Shown here: piece by piece, positions 44,453-53,402 of the stretch
Layout: each line of letters opens with the position of its first letter
Position numbering within the stretch: the first letter of the stretch is position 1
Assembly (NCBI RefSeq): GCF_000622225.1
Contig: NZ_JHWD01000001.1
Span: 310,001 to 374,000, forward strand
Reading direction: 5' to 3'
DNA length: 64,000 bases
Source: Roseomonas mucosa ATCC BAA-692
Lineage (GTDB): Bacteria > Pseudomonadota > Alphaproteobacteria > Acetobacterales > Acetobacteraceae
Notes under the pieces: generated by a model
Databases searched by the model: none
The model's input: the letters and a program-made list of their open reading frames with translations, nothing else
Told to the model about the DNA's origin: nothing
Program-made: the position numbers and the translations under genes

Positions 44453-45706
44453 TCAGGCGGAGCGCGCCCGCTCCAGGGCGGGATGGAGATGCGCCGGGAG
44501 GCTGGGGCGCAGGACCGGCCCCCGGACCGATCCGGGGCCCCGGGTCCGGTTCCGCCCTTCGGCCTTGGCGGCATAGAGGGCCGCGTCGGCGTCGCGCAGC
44601 AGCCGGTCCGGCGCGCCGGCCTCCCCAGCGGTGTCATGGCTCCGCCGGGTGGCGATGCCGATGCTGACCGTCACCCGGCCGGGCGGGCTGCCGCCATGCG
44701 CGATGGCCAGGGCAGCGATCCGGGCATGGATATCCTCCGCCCGGGCCAGGGCCGCGGCCTCGTCGGCCCCGGGCAGCAGCAGGATGAATTCCTCCCCGCC
44801 GTAGCGCGCGGCCATCTCGCCGGGAAGCCGGACGGACAGGCTCAACGCCTTGCCGATGGCGCGCAGGCAATCGTCGCCGGACTGGTGGCCATAGGTGTCG
44901 TTGAAGGCCTTGAAGTGATCGACATCGACCATCAGCAGCGCCATCCGGTCGTTCTCCCGCACCGCCCGCGCCAGGGTCTCGTCGAGGCGGCGCCGGTTGG
45001 CGAGGCCGGTCAGCCCGTCGGACAGGGCGAGGCGCCGCAACGGCTCCAGCGCCTGCCGCTCCGCGCGCTCCCTGGTCATCGCCAGGAACAGGAAGGCGAG
45101 GCCGATCGTGTGCAGCAGGGCCTCGGCGACCAGGACCATGCCGATGTCCGGGGAAAGCAGCCAGCTTCCTTCCGTGGCCAGCACCAGCGAGGCGGCGCGG
45201 GCGAGATGAAGCACGGCGTGCAGGGTGAGGAGCAGGGTGGCGATTCGTCCGGCATCCCCCGCCTCGTCGCGCCGGCGGCGGAGTTCCAGCGCGGTGGCGA
45301 TGGTATAGGCGGCGCCAATCGCGAAGACCGGCGTGGCGTGCCAGGGTCCCGCCAGCCCGGCCCTCTCCAGCCCATCCCCGACCGGCCCCGCCCAGAGCAG
45401 CCACGCGGCGGGCCCGAGCAGGATCAGGCCGGGGCGGGCCTGCCGGCCGGCGAAGCGCCGCGCCGCCGTCCAGGACAGGGCCGTCGCCAGCAGGATCGCC
45501 GCCCCGCCCCAGGCACCGCCGCCATCATGCGCCACCGCCGTCAGGGCAAGGCCGGCCGCTCCCAGGATCAGGGCGATCCCCCAGAGGGCGAGCGGACCGG
45601 CATCCCGGCCGCGGCCACGAGACAGCAGGAGGACCAGCCCGGAAAAGGCGATCACCAGAGCCGTCGCCACGAGCAGCGTCGGGGCATGCAGGGGCGGAAA
45701 GATCAT
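44453..45706 (-). CDS. Membrane diguanylate cyclase (GGDEF)
   Basis: About 417 residues: an N-terminal block of six or seven membrane helices (about 1-215, possibly a MASE-type sensor) and a C-terminal GGDEF domain. The active site reads 'RYGGEEFILLLPGAD', with 'DGLTGLANRRRLDE' and 'LLMVDVDHFKAFNDTYGHQSGDD' before it, so c-di-GMP synthesis is expected. The RxxD inhibitory site is missing ('LPGE' occupies its place), so product feedback may be absent. The ATG at 45706 is chosen; 45721 is an alternative. No EAL domain. Confidence 0.9.
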   Translation of the reverse strand: MIFPPLHAPTLLVATALVIAFSGLVLLLSRGRGRDAGPLALWGIALILGAAGLALTAVAHDGGGAWGGAAILLATALSWTAARRFAGRQARPGLILLGPAAWLLWAGPVGDGLERAGLAGPWHATPVFAIGAAYTIATALELRRRRDEAGDAGRIATLLLTLHAVLHLARAASLVLATEGSWLLSPDIGMVLVAEALLHTIGLAFLFLAMTRERAERQALEPLRRLALSDGLTGLANRRRLDETLARAVRENDRMALLMVDVDHFKAFNDTYGHQSGDDCLRAIGKALSLSVRLPGEMAARYGGEEFILLLPGADEAAALARAEDIHARIAALAIAHGGSPPGRVTVSIGIATRRSHDTAGEAGAPDRLLRDADAALYAAKAEGRNRTRGPGSVRGPVLRPSLPAHLHPALERARSA

Positions 45707-45944
45707 GGGCGACCCTAGCACTCAAAAATCGGCATCCGTATCGAAATGCAAGGAGCTGCGGATGATCCGGGGGGTTGCGGCGTGTCGGGTCAACGCCGGA
45801 AGCCCTGCCCTGGCGGCACAAGGCTCAAAAAAACCTTCCATGGCGGAAAATGATATCACGCGCGGCGTTGCCCTCGCGAGGACGCGAAGCGGCGGGGGCT
45901 TGCGTTCCACCCCTTTGCCGCGTCACGTCCGCCGCGCCCTATCC

Positions 45945-47261
45945 ATGCCCGCCGCGGAAAGGGCGGAAGCAGGGAGACAGACACTCTTGGTGACCACCGC
46001 TCCCCCGCTGCTGCGGCCGGTCGGCGCGCTGCTGCTCTCGGTGGTGCTGCTGATGCTCGGCAACGGGCCGCTCACCACGCTGATCAGCCTGCGCCTGAAC
46101 GCGGCCGGTGCGTCGCCGACGCTGACGGGCCTCGTCGCCACGGCCTATTTCCTCGGCCTGACCCTCGGCGCCCTGCAGGCTTTCCGTGTCATCCTGCGCG
46201 TTGGGCATATCCGCGCCTTCGCCGTCTTCGCCTCCACGGTCTCGGCCACCGGCCTGGTCTATGCGCTGTGGCAGAACGCCGCGCTCTGGGCGCTGGTGCG
46301 GCTGGTGGACGGCTTCTGCATGGCCGGGCTGTTCATCTGCATCGAGAGCTGGCTGAACGACCGGGCGGAACCGGCGCGGCGCGGCGCGCTGCTCGCCGCC
46401 TACATGGTCTGCGTCTATGGCGCCCAGGCGGCGGGGCAGGGGCTGCTGAACATCGGCGGGGCGGGGGACCTGCGGCCCTTCCTGCTGCTGTCCATCCTGA
46501 TGGGCCTGTCCGTGCTGCCCATCTCGATGACCAGCAAGAGCCCCACCGCACTGCCCGACGTGGCCTCGCTGAGCCTGCGCCAGCTCTACCGGATCTCGCC
46601 GCTCGGCATGGTCGGCACGGTGACGAGCGGCCTGCTGCTGGGCGCCGTCTATGCCCTGGCGCCGCTCTTCGCCCGGGGCAGCGGGCTCGACCTCGCAGGG
46701 ACCACGCTGTTCATGACCGCGCTGATCCTGGGGGGCATGGCACTGCAATGGCCGCTCGGGCGCCTGTCCGACCGGTTCGACCGGCGGCTGGTGATCCTGG
46801 GGACGCTGGCCGCGCTGACGGCCTCCAGCATCCTGGTGCTCCTGGCTGCTCCGCACGGCACCGCCTGGCTGCTGACAACGGGGGCGCTCTTCGGCGGCCT
46901 GGTCTTCGCGCTCTATCCGCTCTGCGTCTCGCACACCAATGACTGGCTGGGGGCGGGCGACCGGGTGGCGGCCAGCGGCGGCCTCGTGCTGGCCTATTCC
47001 TTCGGCGCGGCGGCGGGGCCGGTCCTGGCCTCCACGGGCATGAGTCTGGTGGGACGCAGCGGCCTGTTCCTCTATGCGGGGCTGGTGTCGCTGGCCTGTC
47101 TCGGCTTCGGCCTGTGGCGCCTGACAGCCCGGGCGACCCTGCCCGCCGAACAGCAGCATCCCTATCAGGGCCTGCCCGGCACCACCCCGGCGGTGGCGCC
47201 CCTGCACCCCATGGCGGAAGGGGAGAACGAGGCGGAGAAAGAGGCCACCGGCGCCGGGTAA
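45945..47261 (+). CDS. MFS transporter (YcaD-like)
   Basis: A 12-helix major facilitator protein of about 438 residues, like YcaD: 'LISLRLNAAGASPTLTGLVATAYFLGLTLGA', 'LVDGFCMAGLFICIESWLNDRA' and 'PLCVSHTNDWL'. The substrate is unknown. The start is unsure: ATG 45945, or TTG 45987 / GTG 45990 behind an AGGGAG site. The C-terminal ~40 residues are hydrophilic. It is divergent from the diguanylate cyclase gene, with about 238 bases between. Confidence 0.87.
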   Translation: MPAAERAEAGRQTLLVTTAPPLLRPVGALLLSVVLLMLGNGPLTTLISLRLNAAGASPTLTGLVATAYFLGLTLGALQAFRVILRVGHIRAFAVFASTVSATGLVYALWQNAALWALVRLVDGFCMAGLFICIESWLNDRAEPARRGALLAAYMVCVYGAQAAGQGLLNIGGAGDLRPFLLLSILMGLSVLPISMTSKSPTALPDVASLSLRQLYRISPLGMVGTVTSGLLLGAVYALAPLFARGSGLDLAGTTLFMTALILGGMALQWPLGRLSDRFDRRLVILGTLAALTASSILVLLAAPHGTAWLLTTGALFGGLVFALYPLCVSHTNDWLGAGDRVAASGGLVLAYSFGAAAGPVLASTGMSLVGRSGLFLYAGLVSLACLGFGLWRLTARATLPAEQQHPYQGLPGTTPAVAPLHPMAEGENEAEKEATGAG

Positions 47262-47592
47262 GGCGCCGCATCGCCACGGCACGGAAACATGGGTTCGAGG
47301 AGTGGCCCGGCCGGATCGCTGCGCACCCCGGCGCGGCGATGGTTTCATGGTCTGGCAGATGAGGCGGTCACACGAAATTTATTGTTAGCCGAGAATGAAA
47401 GTTCCCGGCCGGCCCGCCTCCGGAGGCATTCTCCATCTCGCAACTGCAAGAAGCCAAGGTTCCTGCCCTTTGCTGCCGTGCCTGTCGCCCGGTTCGTGAC
47501 GGAATGGTAAAGGTGCTTGCAAACATCCAAAAAATGCGATTTATGCCGATAAACTTGTTTCCGGTTCGAGTACGCTGGAGGGGCATCAGGAC
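47262..47592 (+). promoter_or_regulatory. AT-richer intergenic region, likely promoter of the small ORF
   Basis: No gene of normal composition. 47370-47570 is notably A/T-rich for this genome. A candidate promoter is TTGCAA (about 47517-47522), a 17-base spacer and 'TTTATG', about 50 bases before the GTG of the small ORF. Poorly supported beyond composition. Confidence 0.35.
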
Positions 47593-47745
47593 GTGCAGTC
47601 TTCGAACCACAACTTCCAGGCGGAGTTGCAACGCCTGGTTACCACCATGAACGAGCACCAGCGCCAGGGCCTCCTGGTTGTCGCACGCGCGATCGCCGCC
47701 GCTGCGGAAAGCGCGCCCAAGGTTCCGGCGACGCCCGCGCGCTGA
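47593..47745 (+). CDS. Small 50-residue protein
   Basis: Short ORF from a GTG with a GGAGGGG ribosome site 9-10 bases upstream. It encodes 'VQSSNHNFQAELQRLVTTMN', then 'EHQRQGLLVVARAIAAAAES' and a short Pro/Ala tail. It is probably a single amphipathic helix with a basic-acidic start, soluble, with no signal peptide. I do not recognise the family. A promoter-like AT-rich stretch upstream and the strong ribosome site argue that it is real. Confidence 0.55.
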   Translation: MQSSNHNFQAELQRLVTTMNEHQRQGLLVVARAIAAAAESAPKVPATPAR

Positions 47746-47825
47746 AGCGCCGGACCGGGAGCGGGGCGAGGCCGGCCGCCTGGCTCTGCTCCAGGATGCC
47801 AGATTCAAGACACCGGAGGGCCCCG

Positions 47826-49049
47826 TCAGCTGTGCGGGGGCGCGTGTTCCGGCATAGGCTCCCGGCCCGGCAGCAGGGCGAGTTGCAGCACCAAGCCCAG
47901 CAGCGCGAAGCCGGCCATCGTCGCCGTGAGAGACAGGGCGCTGTGGTCATCGTAGAACAACCCCACCAGCGCGCCCGCCAAGGCACCGAACAGCATCTGC
48001 AGGCTGCGCAGCGCCGCCGAGGCGGCCCCGGCCATCCGCCCCATCGGCTGCAAAGCGCCATGGGTGACATTCGGCGCCAGGAGGCCGAAGCCGAAGCTGC
48101 CGATGGCGGCGAAGGTCACGAGGCTGGCAGAGCCGAGGCTGCCGGACAGGGTCAGGACCAGGGCCAGCAGTGAACTGCACAGCGTCAGCGACAGGGCGGC
48201 GCGGGACGCCAGCTGCCCCGGCACATGCGCCGCGGCCAGACGGCCGCTGAGCGCCGAACCCAGCATCAGCGTCACCGCGGAGCAGGCGAAGAGCAGGCTG
48301 TAGCGGCCCGGCTCCACCCCGAACTGGCCCATCAGCACCGCTGGCGATCCGGATATGTAGGCGAAGAGCGTGCCGAAACAGGCGGCATTGGACAGGGCAT
48401 TGCCAAGGAAGACCCGGCGCCGCAGCACATCGCCGTAGCGCGCCAGGATCTGGCGGGGGTGCAGGCTGTGGTGCTGGCCATCCGGTGCCGATTCCGCGAA
48501 GCCCCAGGCGGTGACCAGCAGCAGGATTAGCCCGCCGAGGCCCAGCGTGCCGTAGATCGCCCGCCAGCCGCCCAGTGCCAGCACCAGCGTGCCCAGTATC
48601 GGCGCGACGATCGGGCCGATGCCCAGGACCAGCGTGACATAGGACATGCGGACCCGTGCCTCCACGCCGTCGAAAAGGTCGCGGACGATGGCAAAAGGCA
48701 GGGTCGCGCCCGCCCCGGCGCCGATGCCCTGCACGAGCCGCCAGAACAGCAGCATTCCGGGGGATCCGGCCAGGGCGCAGCCGAGCCCGCCCAGGGCGAA
48801 GACCACCAGTCCCGCCAGCAGCACCGGCCGCCGGCCGAAGCGGTCGGAGAGCGGGCCGAGCAGGAGCGGGCCGCAGGCGAAGCCGAGCAGGAAGATGCTC
48901 AGCGTCTGCGTGGCCTGGCTGGGCGTGGCGCCCAGATCGGCTTCCAGCGCCGGAAAACCCGGCAGGCCCATGTCGATGGACAGGGGCGGCAGGGCCGAGA
49001 GCGCACCCAGGAAGAGGGTGAAGGCCAGCCCTTTGTGCCGGAGCGCCAA
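47826..49049 (-). CDS. Bcr/CflA-family multidrug MFS transporter
   Basis: A 407-residue 12-helix drug:proton antiporter. 'SALPPLSIDMGLPGFPALEADLGATPSQATQTLSIFLLGFACGPLLLGPLSDRFGRRPVLL' is typical of Bcr, with motif C 'LGIGPIVAPILGTLVLALGGWRAIY'. The TTG at 49049 is chosen because AAAGGAG stands 9 bases upstream and it gives 'MALRHKGLAFTLFLGAL'. An earlier TTG at 49142 adds 31 residues without coding support. Confidence 0.88.
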   Translation of the reverse strand: MALRHKGLAFTLFLGALSALPPLSIDMGLPGFPALEADLGATPSQATQTLSIFLLGFACGPLLLGPLSDRFGRRPVLLAGLVVFALGGLGCALAGSPGMLLFWRLVQGIGAGAGATLPFAIVRDLFDGVEARVRMSYVTLVLGIGPIVAPILGTLVLALGGWRAIYGTLGLGGLILLLVTAWGFAESAPDGQHHSLHPRQILARYGDVLRRRVFLGNALSNAACFGTLFAYISGSPAVLMGQFGVEPGRYSLLFACSAVTLMLGSALSGRLAAAHVPGQLASRAALSLTLCSSLLALVLTLSGSLGSASLVTFAAIGSFGFGLLAPNVTHGALQPMGRMAGAASAALRSLQMLFGALAGALVGLFYDDHSALSLTATMAGFALLGLVLQLALLPGREPMPEHAPPHS

Positions 49050-49230
49050 TGCAGGGTTCTCCTTTGCCGGAACCCGGGCACCGATCGCGGCCAGCCCAGG
49101 AACACGGAAGCCTGCGATAGCAACCCTCTCGCAATGCAACAAGCACGGCTCGCCCCTGCCAAGGCAGGCGCCAACTCAAGCCCGGGTCCAGGAACCGGCT
49201 TCGGTCCCCGGCGGAGAGGGGGCCGGCGAA

Positions 49231-49255
49231 AGAGGCGGCGCCTCTCCCCCGGGGC
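49231..49255. repeat. 25-base repeat, inverted copy of 36728-36752
   Basis: A 25-base sequence including 'AGAGGCGGCGCCTCTCCC' (itself a palindrome with GGCGCC at its centre) that is the exact reverse complement of 36728-36752. It lies between two leftward genes, 59 bases after the stop of the binding-protein gene, fitting a terminator. Sharing an exact 25-mer between two unrelated intergenic sites suggests a repeated element. Confidence 0.7.
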
Positions 49256-49314
49256 CAGCCATCCGGGGCCAGCCATGAAGCGCAACAGCAGCCAGGGAGG
49301 GGCCGCGGCCTGCC

Positions 49315-50934
49315 TCAGCCCCGGCGCACGTTCAGCGGGATCGGCAGGCCGGGGCGGATATCGGTCAGGCCGCGGCGATAGGCGCTGTCCACGAAATACT
49401 GGCCGAGCGGGATATAGGGCACGTCCACGAAGAACTGCGCCTGGATCTCGCGTCCCAGGCGCTTCTGCGCCTCCAGGTCCGGCGCGTCGAACCACTCTTC
49501 GCGCAGCGCCTCCAGCTTCGGCGAGGTCGGCCAGCCGAACCAGGCATTCTCGCCATTGGCGCGCAGCAGCAGGTGCCCGGCCGGGGTGCTGAACTCCATG
49601 CCGCTGAACAGGGCGACCAGCGCGTTCCAGCCGCCCTGATTCGCCGGGCCGCGATTCTGCCGCCGCTGCAGCAGTGTGCCCCAGTCCGAGGTCGCGTCCT
49701 GCACCTGGAAGCCGGACTTGCGGAGCATGTCCACGCCGACCGTCATCAGCGCGTTCTGGTTCGACACGTCGGTGGCGTGCAGCGCCGTCACGCTGGCGCC
49801 CGCCACGCCGGCGGCGGCGAGGTCGGCCTTCACCTTGCCGTAGTCGCGTGGGCCGGTCAGCGCCTCCAGCCCCGCGTCGTTGGCCAGCGGGCTGCCGACC
49901 GGGAAGCAGCCGACCTTGTCGCGCCACAGGCGCGGATCGTCCCCGTTCGCCGCCGCCATGAAGTCGGATTGCAGCACGGCGCCGAGCAGGGCGCGGCGGG
50001 CCTCGGGCTTATCGAAGGGCGGCTGCAGGTGGTTGAAGCGGAAGCTGGCATAGGTTCCGGAATCGTCGATGCGCTCCAGCACCACGTCGCGGGCGCGCTT
50101 CAGCACCGGGTTGAGGTCGGAGGGCACGACCTCCCACCAGTCCACCTCGCCCGATTGCAGCGCGGCGGCGGAGGTGGCGGGGTCGGGGATCACCTTCCAC
50201 TCCACCCGCTCGAAACGGGCGAGCTTCGGGCCGGCGATCATGCTGGGCGTGCCCACCGGCGTCGGCACGTACCGGTCGAAGCGGCCATAGACGACCTGGG
50301 CGCCGGAGACACGCTCATTGGCCAGGAAGCGGTAGGGGCCGGAGCCCACGACCTCGGTGAAGGGCCTGGTCGGGTCCTGGGTGGCGAAGCGCTCGGGATA
50401 GATGAAGCAGGGATAGGAGGAGGCCTTGCCCAGCGCGTCCAGCATCAGGCCGAAGGGCCGCCTGAGCCGGATCTCGAAGCGCCGGTCGTCCAGCACGCGG
50501 ATCTCGTCCAGCCGCTGCGTCAGGGTCTGGCCGTGCGTGTCGCGCGGTATCCATCGCCTGATGGAGGCCACGGCATCCTGGGCGCGCACCTTCTCCCCAT
50601 CATGGAAGAGCGGGCCCTCACGGAGCGTGAACACCCAGCGCTTTCCGTCATCCTCCACCACATGACCCTCGGCGAGCTGTGGCTGCGGCCTGAAGCTGGC
50701 ATCGATGCCGTAGAGCGTGTCCCAGCACATATGGCCGTGGTTGCGCGTTGGATAGGCGGTGGTGGCCAGCGGATCGAGGATGGTGACATCCGCCTGCGGG
50801 ATGAAGCGCAGCACCCGCGCCGCATCGCCCTGTGCCAGGACCGGGCGCGACAGGGCGGCCGCCGGACCCAGCGCGGCGCCACCGGCCAGGAGGGTCCGTC
50901 GGGTGAAGGGCGTGCTCGGCGGCATGGTGGGCAT
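49315..50934 (-). CDS. ABC transporter substrate-binding protein, peptide/opine family 5
   Basis: A 539-residue periplasmic protein of the SBP_bac_5 (DppA/OppA) family: 'LRFIPQADVTILDPLATTAYPTRNHGHMCWDTLYG' and 'LAEGHVVEDDGKRWVFTLREGPLFHDGEKVRAQDAVASIRRW' are typical. The N-terminus 'FTRRTLLAGGAALG' is a Tat signal. Cognate permease and ATPase genes are not beside it. ATG 50934 is chosen; an in-frame ATG follows nine bases later. The ligand is unknown (peptide, nickel or opine). Confidence 0.92.
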   Translation of the reverse strand: MPTMPPSTPFTRRTLLAGGAALGPAAALSRPVLAQGDAARVLRFIPQADVTILDPLATTAYPTRNHGHMCWDTLYGIDASFRPQPQLAEGHVVEDDGKRWVFTLREGPLFHDGEKVRAQDAVASIRRWIPRDTHGQTLTQRLDEIRVLDDRRFEIRLRRPFGLMLDALGKASSYPCFIYPERFATQDPTRPFTEVVGSGPYRFLANERVSGAQVVYGRFDRYVPTPVGTPSMIAGPKLARFERVEWKVIPDPATSAAALQSGEVDWWEVVPSDLNPVLKRARDVVLERIDDSGTYASFRFNHLQPPFDKPEARRALLGAVLQSDFMAAANGDDPRLWRDKVGCFPVGSPLANDAGLEALTGPRDYGKVKADLAAAGVAGASVTALHATDVSNQNALMTVGVDMLRKSGFQVQDATSDWGTLLQRRQNRGPANQGGWNALVALFSGMEFSTPAGHLLLRANGENAWFGWPTSPKLEALREEWFDAPDLEAQKRLGREIQAQFFVDVPYIPLGQYFVDSAYRRGLTDIRPGLPIPLNVRRG

Positions 50935-51149
50935 CCTGGCTGGTTCCGGCCGGGGAAAAGGCAGGATTCGTGGTCCGTGACGGCCCCCGGGGCGAGGAGG
51001 CTGGCGAAAACCGGTCCGTTCCGTCAACCGTCCGGATCGGTCCGGCCTGGCTCGCCGCCCCGCAACTCTCGCCGCCGCCGTCTGTTCCGCCCCTCGGGGC
51101 ATCGCCGGGGACAGGGCCGCCGCGCTGCGGCACAGGCAGGAGGACAGCC

Positions 51150-51947
51150 ATGGATTGTCGTCTCGATGGACAGGTCGCGCTGGTCACCGGCGCCAGTTCC
51201 GGCATCGGCACGGGCGTTGCGCGCGGGCTGGCGGCGGCCGGGGCGGCGGTGATCGTGAACTACCATTCCGGCCGTGAGCCCGCCGAGGCGCTGGTGGCGG
51301 AGATCGAGGGCAGGGGCGGCCGGGCCGTGGCGCTGCAGGCCGATGTCTCCGACCCGGATTCCGTGGCGGCGCTCTTTGCGAGGGGTGCGGAGGCGATGGG
51401 CGCCATCGACATCGTGGTGGCGAATTCGGGTATCCAGAAGGATGCGCCGGCCACGGAGCTGACGGTCGAGGACTGGCGCAAGGTGATCGACACCAACCTG
51501 ACCGGCCAGTTCCTCTGCGCCCAGGCGGGCATCCGGCAGTTCCTGAAGCAGGGCGACCGCAAGCTGTCCCGCGCCCTGGGCAAGATCATCCACATGAGCT
51601 CGGTGCACGAGGTCATCCCCTGGGCGGGGCATGTGAACTACGCCGCCTCGAAGGGCGGCATCGCGCTGATGATGCGCACCCTGGCGCAGGAGCTGGCGGG
51701 GCAGCGCATCCGCATCAATGCCATCGCGCCCGGCGCCATCGCCACGCGGATCAATGCGGAGAACACGCAGGGTGAGGCCGGGAAGCGGCTGCTGGAGCTG
51801 ATCCCCTATGGCCGCGTCGGCGATGTGGAGGACATCGCCAACGCCGCTGTCTGGCTGGCCTCGGACATGTCGGACTATGTGGTGGGCACCACCATCACCG
51901 TGGATGGCGGCATGTGCCTCTATCCCGGCTTCCGCGACAACGGCTGA
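51150..51947 (+). CDS. SDR-family oxidoreductase (glucose 1-dehydrogenase-like)
   Basis: Short-chain dehydrogenase of 265 residues. The cofactor motif 'TGASSGIGTGVA', the 'ANSGIQKDAPATELT' region, catalytic Ser ('IHMSSVHEVIPW') and Tyr/Lys ('NYAASKGG') are intact. The 'VHEVIPW..HVNYAASKGG' form is the glucose 1-dehydrogenase-like subgroup. AGGAGG precedes the ATG by about 6 bases. Divergent from the binding-protein gene. Confidence 0.92.
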   Translation: MDCRLDGQVALVTGASSGIGTGVARGLAAAGAAVIVNYHSGREPAEALVAEIEGRGGRAVALQADVSDPDSVAALFARGAEAMGAIDIVVANSGIQKDAPATELTVEDWRKVIDTNLTGQFLCAQAGIRQFLKQGDRKLSRALGKIIHMSSVHEVIPWAGHVNYAASKGGIALMMRTLAQELAGQRIRINAIAPGAIATRINAENTQGEAGKRLLELIPYGRVGDVEDIANAAVWLASDMSDYVVGTTITVDGGMCLYPGFRDNG

Positions 51948-51959
51948 GGGGCGACGCCC

Positions 51960-52673
51960 TCAGCCCTCCACGTCCAGCGCGTAGCCGGCGGAGCGGACGG
52001 TGCGGATGACATCCTCCTCCTCCGGCCCGTTCACCGCCTTGCGCAGCCGGCGGATATGCACGTCCACGGTGCGCAGCTCGACATGGATGTCGCGGCCCCA
52101 GATCGCGTCCAGCAGCTGCTCGCGCGAAAAGACGCGGCCCGGGTGCTGCATCATGAATTCCAGGATGCGGTACTCGGTGGGGCCCAGATGCAGCGGCCGG
52201 CCGTTGCGCGTCACGCGATGCGCTTCCGGGTCCAGCACCATTTCGCGCCAGACCAGGGCCTCGCGCATCGAGCCGGGGCCGGAGCGGCGCAGCAGCGCGC
52301 GGATCCGGGCCAGCAGTGCCTCCACGGTGAAGGGCTTGGCGATGTAGTCGTCCGCCCCGGTGTCCAGGGCGCGCACGGCGTCCTGGTCCTCCGTGCGGGC
52401 GGTGACCATGATGATCGGCAGGTCGCGCGTCGCCGGGCGGCGGCGGAGCTGGCGGCAGACCTCCAGCCCGGACAGGCTGGGCAGCATCCAGTCCAGCAGC
52501 ACCAGGTCGGGCCGGCCTTCGGAGACGCGCAGCAGCGCCTCCTGCCCGTCGGCCGCTTCCTCGACGCGGAAGCCCTGGCGCTCCAGGTTGTAGCGCAGCA
52601 GGGTCAGCAGGGGCGCCTCGTCCTCCACCACCAGGATGGTGGGGCGGGTGCCGGTCTCGATCGCGGCACTCAT
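51960..52673 (-). CDS. phoB: Phosphate regulon response regulator PhoB
   Basis: OmpR-type regulator, 237 residues. Receiver domain with phospho-Asp in 'LVLLDWMLPSLSGLEV' and the 'KPFTVEALLARIRALLRR' switch; C-terminal winged helix 'VHIRRLRKAVNGPEEEDVIRTVRSAGYAL'. It activates pho genes through Pho boxes such as the one before pstS. It is the last gene of pstSCAB-phoU-phoB and overlaps phoU by ATGA. The partner kinase PhoR is not in the window. Confidence 0.95.
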   Translation of the reverse strand: MSAAIETGTRPTILVVEDEAPLLTLLRYNLERQGFRVEEAADGQEALLRVSEGRPDLVLLDWMLPSLSGLEVCRQLRRRPATRDLPIIMVTARTEDQDAVRALDTGADDYIAKPFTVEALLARIRALLRRSGPGSMREALVWREMVLDPEAHRVTRNGRPLHLGPTEYRILEFMMQHPGRVFSREQLLDAIWGRDIHVELRTVDVHIRRLRKAVNGPEEEDVIRTVRSAGYALDVEG

Positions 52674-53386
52674 TCGTCGGACGGAGACAGGTCGCCCGGA
52701 GCCTCCACCTTCGGCCGGTCGTCGGGAAGGTTCTGGCCGGTGATCGAGAAGTACACCGTCTCGGCGATGTTGGTGGCGTGGTCGCCGATCCGCTCGAAGT
52801 TCTTGGCGATGAAGTGCATGTGGGTGGCCGCGGTGATGTTGCGCGGGTCTTCCATCATGTGGGTCAGAAGCTGGCGGAAGAGCCCGTTATAGACGTCGTC
52901 CACCGCCACGTCGCTGGCCCAGACGCGGCGGCAGGCCTCGGCATCCTCGTTCAGCAGCGCGTCGATCACGTCCTTGAGGTTGCGCTGCACCAGTTGCGAC
53001 AGGGCCTCGAAGGTGCCCAGCCCGACGAGATTGGGCTGCTGCGCGATCACCATGACGCGCTTGGCGACGTTGCGGGCATAGTCGCCGATGCGCTCCAGTT
53101 CCTGGCTGATCTTCATCGCCGCGACGATGAAGCGCAGGTCCGCCGCCATCGGCGCCCGCAGCGCGAGGAGGCGGACGCAGAAGCTCTCGACCTCGCGCTC
53201 CAGCCCGTCGATCGGGGCGTCGCGGGCGGCGACCTCGGCGGCGGCCGTGGCGTCGCGCCGGGTAAGCACGTAGGCGGCATCGGCCACCTGGCGCTCGGCG
53301 AGGCCGCCCATGCGGGCGACCAGCTCGCGCAGCCGGCGCAGGTCGTCACTGTAGGACTTGACGATGTGTTCGGGCTGGTTGGCCAT
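52670..53386 (-). CDS. phoU: Phosphate transport regulator PhoU
   Basis: A 238-residue double three-helix-bundle protein that links Pst activity to PhoR and limits phosphate uptake. Typical repeats: 'VESFCVRLLALRAPMAADLRFIVAAMKISQELERIGDYARNVAKR' and 'MHFIAKNFERIGDHATNIAETVYF' with metal-binding 'E..R..D' clusters. It lies between pstB (16-base gap) and phoB. Confidence 0.96.
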   Translation of the reverse strand: MANQPEHIVKSYSDDLRRLRELVARMGGLAERQVADAAYVLTRRDATAAAEVAARDAPIDGLEREVESFCVRLLALRAPMAADLRFIVAAMKISQELERIGDYARNVAKRVMVIAQQPNLVGLGTFEALSQLVQRNLKDVIDALLNEDAEACRRVWASDVAVDDVYNGLFRQLLTHMMEDPRNITAATHMHFIAKNFERIGDHATNIAETVYFSITGQNLPDDRPKVEAPGDLSPSDE

Positions 53387-53402
53387 GGCCGCTTCCCCTG
53401 TC

